DNA of 64,000 bases, from the NCBI GenBank assembly GCA_018466975.1, contig CM031561.1, positions 620,001-684,000 on the forward strand. The letters are read 5' to 3'. The notes under the pieces were generated by a model that was not told the DNA's origin, made no database searches, and saw only the letters and a list, made by a program, of their open reading frames with translations. Shown piece by piece: positions 59,690 to 64,000 of this stretch. Positions within the stretch are counted from its first letter, which is position 1, and each line of letters opens with the position of its first letter. Both the position numbers and the translations under genes were made by a program. This stretch comes from Sparassis latifolia (lineage: Eukaryota; Basidiomycota; Agaricomycetes; Polyporales; Sparassidaceae).

Positions 59690-59754
59690 AGGTGACTCCT
59701 TCCTGATGGGTTCAAATATCCCAATAACTGGCTCTCCTGCGATATAGGATATAA

Positions 59755-60435
59755 CTAGATCGTTGTCATCGAGCGGGATCTGATGGGTCCTGATAGTGGG
59801 TTCTGATGGTGGGTCGGTATCAGTACTGCGGGTAACTCGCCACGCTCAGTGTTATCGGCCATGATTTCTCTGATAGATTCGAATGCCCAAATGAGGTAGG
59901 GAAGTTTCGTGGTGATTAACTCTGGGAGTCCATCTTCCTTGAAAATCGAAACTTCTTCATCTGGTGCATCTTCGACGGTGGGTTTCGGTGGCCATTTGGC
60001 GTCTTTACCAAACCAAAAGTCACCGGTTTCCCAGTTGATCATCGGATTGAGGCGTTTAAGCCACGGCATGCCGAGAAGTATATTTTCTTTGCCAATGCCA
60101 GTCAAGAGGAAGCGAGTAAGTGTCTTCCTTCCTCCAATTTTCATCATCTTCCAGGTACAATGAGTAATGGTACCCATTTGATTTGGTGTGCCATCTGCAT
60201 TCATGACTTTAATCGGTTTTGGTAATTCCCATCTGATGAAATCGTTTTCTTCCGCAAAACGAATGTTCATGAACGTTTCGGCTGCACCGGAATCGATCAA
60301 GGCTTCTGTTGTAACGTCTTCCTTCTCTCCCAACGAAATATTCACAGTGATTGAATTTCCGCTAGTGTTACAAATAACGAGGGGAGATACGGTAAGATGC
60401 GACGGTCCATGCATTACTAGTGGCCGTCGTCTCAA
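59755..60435 (-). CDS. Retrotransposon protease (retropepsin) ORF
   Basis: Frame of 226 codons in the -1 frame relative to gag. It overlaps the gag stop and has no ATG at its entry, which fits translation by ribosomal frameshifting as a Gag-Pro fusion. The active site is [11 protein letters not shown] (Asp at about residue 48), followed by the hydrophobic flap and the conserved [12 protein letters not shown], and [11 protein letters not shown]. It ends RSRSMTTI at 59757-59755. The RT frame lies another -1 step away and overlaps this end by about 90 nt. Confidence 0.85.
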   Translation of the reverse strand: MRRRPLVMHGPSHLTVSPLVICNTSGNSITVNISLGEKEDVTTEALIDSGAAETFMNIRFAEENDFIRWELPKPIKVMNADGTPNQMGTITHCTWKMMKIGGRKTLTRFLLTGIGKENILLGMPWLKRLNPMINWETGDFWFGKDAKWPPKPTVEDAPDEEVSIFKEDGLPELITTKLPYLIWAFESIREIMADNTERGELPAVLIPTHHQNPLSGPIRSRSMTTI

Positions 60436-61757
60436 AAACCCAATTGGGTTCGTTCTTCATCAGTCATGTCGTTGAAGACGTTTTGCACATAGGCGATCTG
60501 TTCCTCTCTGGTTTCTTCCTTCGATGTCTCCTTCTTCTGTGCGAGGTCTTCTCGCATCTTCTTGATCCATGTGATCATGTCTGTGTCCAACCCGGGCTGT
60601 ATCGTTCTAGCACGGGTGAAACTTCCAGACTGGGGGTGAAATTGTCTGTCGTTGGCTATATGGCCCTTCTTTCTGCATAGGAAACATAATCCTTCTTTCA
60701 TTCTCTTCTGTCGCTCGTCCGGGGATAAGCGCGAAATATTGACACGATCAACATCCATCGCGTTTGGATCCTTTGCAGAAGCCGAGTAGTAGGGACGATG
60801 GACAGATCGGCCCTTTCCTCGCGTCGTCGTAGTGGCTCCTCGCTTGAAGATCTGAGCAGATCTCCATTGGTTATCAAACTGCGAGGCGTATTCATACCAC
60901 TTGTCAAGTGTCTTGGGCATGCTTTCCATCCCATATATCCTTTGTCGGAGTGGGTCGTTAAGTCCCCACTTGAAATACTCGATATTTCCGGCATCTTCTA
61001 ATTTTGCCTTGGATTCAATCGATCGGAATTCGGCAATGTAGTCGTCCGCAGTACGAGTTCCTTGCTTGATGTTACGCAGCAAGGTACGAGCGGTTTCTTC
61101 AATATTTTCATCGCCAAATGCTTTGTTCACACTCGCAATGAAGTCTCTCCAACTCCCATAAGAAAGGAAGTCGTCATTGGTGAGTTCCGTTTCTATGAAG
61201 CTCTGTGCCCATGATCCTGCTGTTCCTCCTTGCATGTGCGATAGCACGAATGCGATCTTCTGATTGTCCTCCTGGTAGACATGGCTATTTCCGGCCATGT
61301 AATTCTTGCATTGGTTTATAAATTCCCTAAGCTTCGAACGGTCTGAACTGTTGAAGATCTCGGGTTTTCTAAAATCAAGTTCCTTCTGGCTGACATGGTG
61401 ACGTCCTTCATCCATGGTAACTGTAGCCATCGGTGGTATGTAATCGGATATGATTGGTGCAAGAATCGGTTGGGGTACGGGATCCTGGACAGGGAGGTTC
61501 CAAGGGGCGTCTGGTCTTTCTCCTGGATAAGAGATAGGTATGCCGCTGTCTGCGATGTGTGATAGTACGAGCCCTCCAACGTTATGGGGTAGGCCTGCTT
61601 CGTAGTCACCACTTGGGTGATCAATGTGTTGATCTGGTCTGATGAGTAAAGGTCGTCCGTTTAAAACGTGTACGTTCCTCTGTGCATCCCACTCTGCCTG
61701 AGATGGGAGGAGATCGATGTATTGCTTGGAAAGAGCAGTCGGGTTGATAAAGTTCAA
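60432..61757 (-). CDS. gag: Retrotransposon Gag polyprotein
   Basis: Open frame of about 440 codons. The retrotransposon Gag capsid domain is visible: [79 protein letters not shown] and [14 protein letters not shown]. The first ATG in frame is at about 61430 ([13 protein letters not shown]), 109 codons into the frame; no ATG precedes it after the upstream stop. The C-terminal knuckle is [16 protein letters not shown]: the last ligand of C-x2-C-x4-H-x4-C is Arg instead of Cys. The ORF ends QLGF followed by TGA inside a slippery sequence. Confidence 0.88.
   Translation of the reverse strand: MNFINPTALSKQYIDLLPSQAEWDAQRNVHVLNGRPLLIRPDQHIDHPSGDYEAGLPHNVGGLVLSHIADSGIPISYPGERPDAPWNLPVQDPVPQPILAPIISDYIPPMATVTMDEGRHHVSQKELDFRKPEIFNSSDRSKLREFINQCKNYMAGNSHVYQEDNQKIAFVLSHMQGGTAGSWAQSFIETELTNDDFLSYGSWRDFIASVNKAFGDENIEETARTLLRNIKQGTRTADDYIAEFRSIESKAKLEDAGNIEYFKWGLNDPLRQRIYGMESMPKTLDKWYEYASQFDNQWRSAQIFKRGATTTTRGKGRSVHRPYYSASAKDPNAMDVDRVNISRLSPDERQKRMKEGLCFLCRKKGHIANDRQFHPQSGSFTRARTIQPGLDTDMITWIKKMREDLAQKKETSKEETREEQIAYVQNVFNDMTDEERTQLGF
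60435..60441 (-). other. -1 ribosomal frameshift heptamer at the gag/pro junction
   Basis: In element sense the last gag codons are TTG GGT TTT TGA. They contain G GGT TTT, a canonical X XXY YYZ slippery heptamer in the gag frame, immediately followed by the stop. A -1 slip continues TTG AGA CGA CGG, exactly the frame of the protease. Confidence 0.75.
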
Positions 61758-62115
61758 ATCCAGCGTGGATAAATTCCCCTGTGTGGCCTACGTCTACACG
61801 TAGACTGCACACTGTCCTTAACTAAATGGGTTCGTTCGTCGTCGGCTAACAAGCCCGTAGAGTGTCTTCTGCCTTCAAACTGATACACCTATTTGCTGAT
61901 TGCTCGAGTGATTACCTCAGCCTCCTCGGCCTATTGGTCTCTCGGACAGACCCCTCTCCGAAGATGAGTGATCAGTCTATCCCTTCAGCTACTCGATTAC
62001 AGAGTAATCTCAAACGGTGCTTTAGCAATCGAATCGGGTGTATCGTTCAGTCTTCAAGGTTCGGTCCGGTCGGTAGTTCGTTGTTAGACTCTAGGAAGTC
62101 ACAGAGAGTAATAAG
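61758..62115 (-). other. Retrotransposon 5' untranslated leader
   Basis: About 360 nt between the primer-binding site and the gag frame, with no long ORF. It probably contains packaging signals; none can be recognised by sequence alone. Confidence 0.5.
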
Positions 62116-62127
62116 ATCTCGACCTAA
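62116..62127 (-). other. Primer-binding site with self-priming signature
   Basis: Directly next to the 5' LTR, in element sense TTAGGTCGAGAT. It is not the TGG-type complement of a tRNA 3' end. It pairs with AUCUCGACCUGG of the LTR (62345-62334 on the minus strand): ten Watson-Crick pairs plus two G-U pairs, ending exactly at the LTR border. That segment is where the transcript should begin, 33 bp after the TATA box. This is the arrangement known from Tf1 and sushi elements. Confidence 0.75.
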
Positions 62128-62768
62128 TGTTACGCGGCAGCGAAACACGAGCGTCAAGTCGAGTTGTCACGAGACAAGGTCTTAGTCTAAGACACAAGTC
62201 CGTTCAAGTGACACTTCTGGCGATGTCCTCGCACTGAAGGTCGGTCAGAGTTCGTTCTTATGACTCGTAGTAGCTGTCTGCTACTAACGGTCGATTTCAG
62301 TCAAAGGCAAGTGAAAAGCTGGTTTAATGGTAACCAGGTCGAGATGGGGATCCAGCTCGACAAGGTCGTCTATTTATACAAAAGGTATCCGCAGTACTAC
62401 ACAGTAATGCGGGATCGTTCATTGGCTAGATAAGGTGAAACGATATCTGGGCAGGGTAACGGCGAGGAAGTAATATGTATGAGAAAGCTGAGTAAGGTCG
62501 TGAGAGATAATCAGTACTAATGGGGATAACGAGTCGTGTATCAGAACGAGGTAAAGATGAGGCATACATGCACGTCTTGCATGTGTGATAAGAAGAAGGT
62601 CCGGAGTTGGATCCGGTGTAACCCCAGACTAGGGGTTCTAGTCATCTGGGTAAAGAATCGGAGGTTGCGCTCCGATGAGTCGCGTGTTGGATCACGTGGT
62701 CTGGTAACGTAAAGGGAACAAGGAGAAGAAAAAGAAAAGATGTGCCACAAGTGAGGAGCGTTGTAACA
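62128..62768 (-). repeat. 5' LTR of the retrotransposon (641 bp)
   Basis: Right-hand copy with the promoter that drives the element. U3 runs from 62768 to about 62346, R starts near 62345 and U5 ends at 62128. Termini TGTTAC/GTAACA. It carries the same four hairpins as the other copy. Confidence 0.95.
62371..62378 (-). promoter_or_regulatory. TATA box of the 5' LTR
   Basis: TATAAATA on the minus strand (62378 to 62371). The predicted start of the transcript at 62345 is 33 bp downstream. The same box occurs in the other LTR at 55035-55028. Confidence 0.7.
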
Positions 62769-63610
62769 CAGCAACCATATCGAAATGGATATCGAGGGGT
62801 AAAGCATCGATAGAATATTGATTGCTAGAAGGGTTGCAAAATAATACGAAGCCTTGGATGAGTCTATAAATTGACATAGTTGGTCAGTTGTTAGTGGTGA
62901 AGGATCGAGGTATGCTTCCATCGCAATGATGTTGGTTTTGACGGGTAGAATCATATTATGTATGAGGCGAGTTATTCGAGGATCAATGCCCTCCATATCA
63001 AGAAAAAAGGATAGGGAATGAAACCCGAGTAGATGGTATGAAAGAAATGAGACCGATCATGGTTTCGGCGGAAATAACAAACGTGGCAGACAGCAGACAT
63101 CTAGACCATGACCGTCGGAAGCAGAGTGGAGTGTTGGGCTTACCAATGGGATCTTCTGCACCGCAGCTAAATCCCATATGCCATCGGGCTCGTACGTGCG
63201 ATGAAATATAAAACGCGGATATAGGGAGGAATGCACGTGTGTTGGATATCACTTCTACAATAGCCTCCACAGGAGTGGTGTCGTCAGCGACCGTCTGTTC
63301 AATGTCACTCATACAGCGTGAGTCTTATGCATAATGACTTTGAATCGTACACATACTGATAAATCATCTTGATACAGACACCAGCGGAAAACTGGTGCGC
63401 GATCTTTTCCCAGATTATTTGCCTCGTTACGATTCAAACATGCCAGATATGACTCGGCAGACATTGGCACCTTGGTGAGTAGTCCCATTGACATTGGAGC
63501 AATTGTTTGAGTGGGCATATGTCGAATCAGAAGAGGACGACGCCAGCCATCCTAAGCATGTGTTGTTGTATTGTCCCTTGGTGTTCGAGGCGAGTAGCGA
63601 TAGCATCAAT

Positions 63611-64000
63611 ATGTCGGTCACAATTCGTTTGCAAGGTTTTTTGAGTCAATTCAATCTAGGCGCAGTTGGAAATTGGACGAGGTGAGCGATTGTAAGGGAT
63701 AGGCAGTTCGACTGAAAAATCTATATGCATCATAGGCAGGAGAAAGACACGCCGAGAGCGGTACAGACGTTGGCATTACATCTGAACAATGCCACAGCTG
63801 CATTCGATGCTCAAGTGGAAGCGATGCGAGGCATTAGGGAACTTGTTTTGCGGAGTCTCAGAGTGTATACAGGAAAGGACCATCGATTGAAATTGTCTGC
63901 GATAAAGCTGGAACGGCGGGTGTTCACACAGGTGAGTTGACTCGGAGAGAGTAGGACCTTGAATCTTACCTCTTCATGTAGTTGGCTTCTGGGCATGCAG
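63611..64000 (+). CDS. Hypothetical protein, N-terminal part, runs off the right edge
   Basis: Not recognised. It starts MSVTIRLQGFLSQFNLGAVG. A splice at 63681/63735 (GTGAGCG...CATAG) keeps frame into QEKDTPRAVQTLALHLNNAT and a charged helical stretch (AQVEAMRGIRELVLRSLRVY, KLSAIKLERRVFTQ). A second donor, GTGAGTT at 63932, leads to an acceptor at 63981, and the gene continues beyond the window. The frame is also open upstream to 63488 without an ATG. It is divergent from the split host gene, with about 116 bp between start codons. Confidence 0.45.

Larger units (their letters stand above)
54784..62768 (-). mobile_element. Complete Ty3/gypsy LTR retrotransposon (chromovirus)
   Basis: 7985 bp, oriented on the minus strand (5' LTR at the right). 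The LTRs begin TGTTAC and end GTAACA and are 641 and 642 bp. They differ by only three transitions and one single-base gap. A perfect 5-bp target duplication CAGCA flanks the element (54779-54783 and 62769-62773). Internal order in element sense: primer-binding site, gag, retropepsin (in -1 frame), reverse transcriptase - RNase H - integrase - chromodomain, an additional ORF, weak polypurine tract, 3' LTR. The protease-RT-RH-IN order and the chromodomain define it as a chromovirus. The near-identity of the LTRs means a recent insertion. It interrupts an exon of a host gene in the same orientation. Confidence 0.95.
53349..63494 (-). pseudogene. Unrecognised host gene split by an LTR retrotransposon
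   Basis: The frame can be followed on both sides of the element at 54784-62768. 5' part: MSMGLLTKVPMSAESYLACL (63494; ATGs at 63518 and 63312 are alternatives), a clean intron (GTATGTG...GAACAG), then TVADDTTPVEAIVEVISNTR and HVRARWHMGFSCGAEDPIG, an in-frame splice to IDPRITRLIHNMILPVKTNI, and finally LPLDIHFDMVA at the insertion point. 3' part, after removal of the element and one copy of CAGCA, continues in the same frame: GDHATIGGSLVTVYVVGTIE. It then passes through several exons (SSESFTFTCDDMRYPLHISP, MRTPLAVNAGDILVVLFPLP, FLNPATNSPYGLEVCTAP, SDTYVYLNGSTAVPYSQHIR) to DWDYKRPLSLYV and stop at 53351-53349. VTVYVVGTIETLQVHD hints at an OB-like strand pattern, but no family was identified. 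As it stands the gene should be inactive. Confidence 0.65.

Noticed and set aside
62541..62996. Minus-strand open frame of 151 codons
   Set aside because: It is chimeric: the first half is host exon sequence and the second half runs into the 5' LTR past the CAGCA duplication, so it is a by-product of the insertion.

Overview
The window is nuclear DNA from a basidiomycete fungus, most probably an agaricomycete. The genes are compact, lie on both strands and carry many introns of about 45-65 bp with GT..AG ends. Several proteins belong to fungal or basidiomycete families (CipC/DUF3759, Tgl4-type patatin lipase, Ypr097w-type PXB-PX protein, Stb6-like protein, CcmS-related protein). No tRNA, rRNA or CRISPR array was seen.

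Layout. 1-1764 (-): N-terminal part of a kinesin-8, running off the left edge. 1953-3171 (+): dihydroorotase, divergent from it. 4019-5049 (-): PUB-domain protein. 5398-8981 (-): patatin-like triacylglycerol lipase. 10020-10639 (+): CipC-like protein. 10869-13224 (-): ORC4, divergent from MED20 (13469-14554, +). 15105-17016 (+): mitochondrial dehydrogenase kinase. 17274-19179 (+): NDR kinase of the Cbk1 type. 19564-23479 (-): PXB-PX protein. 23653-24192 (-): unknown protein. 24574-26060 (+): CCDC47/DUF1682 protein. 26250-30096 (-): Stb6-like protein. About 30350-32102 (+): unknown protein. 32866-35259 (+): CcmS-related protein. 36404-37318 (+): membrane-anchored coiled-coil protein. 37504-38052 (-): unknown ORF. 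38686-39232 (+): ribosomal protein L35. 40182-42570 (+): germinal-centre (Ste20-like) kinase. A gene-poor stretch follows (42.6-47.2 kb) with a retropepsin-like ORF. 47242-50734 (+): UTP12 of the U3 snoRNP. 50970-51876 (-): secreted RlpA-like protein.

The right end (52.3-64 kb) is accessory in character. It holds a complete, young Ty3/gypsy chromovirus at 54784-62768 on the minus strand, flanked by a perfect 5-bp duplication. Its sequence supports an unusually full picture: nearly identical 642/641-bp LTRs, a TATA box and inferred transcript start in the LTR, a primer-binding site complementary to that transcript's first 12 nt (self-priming of the Tf1/sushi type), a canonical -1 slippery heptamer at the end of gag, a pol ORF with all catalytic residues and a chromodomain, and an extra ORF after pol with an intact CCHC knuckle, whereas the gag knuckle has lost its last cysteine. 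The element has inserted into an exon of an unrecognised host gene (53349-63494, -), whose reading frame can be followed on both sides.

Non-autonomous elements are also present. A hAT-like MITE with an 8-bp duplication (35569-35955) sits inside an older inverted-repeat element (about 35486-36156), and a small MITE-like element lies at 32163-32300. In the core genes the one functional link is two protein kinases that correspond to successive steps of the RAM/MOR polarity pathway. The rest are housekeeping genes without operon-like organisation.
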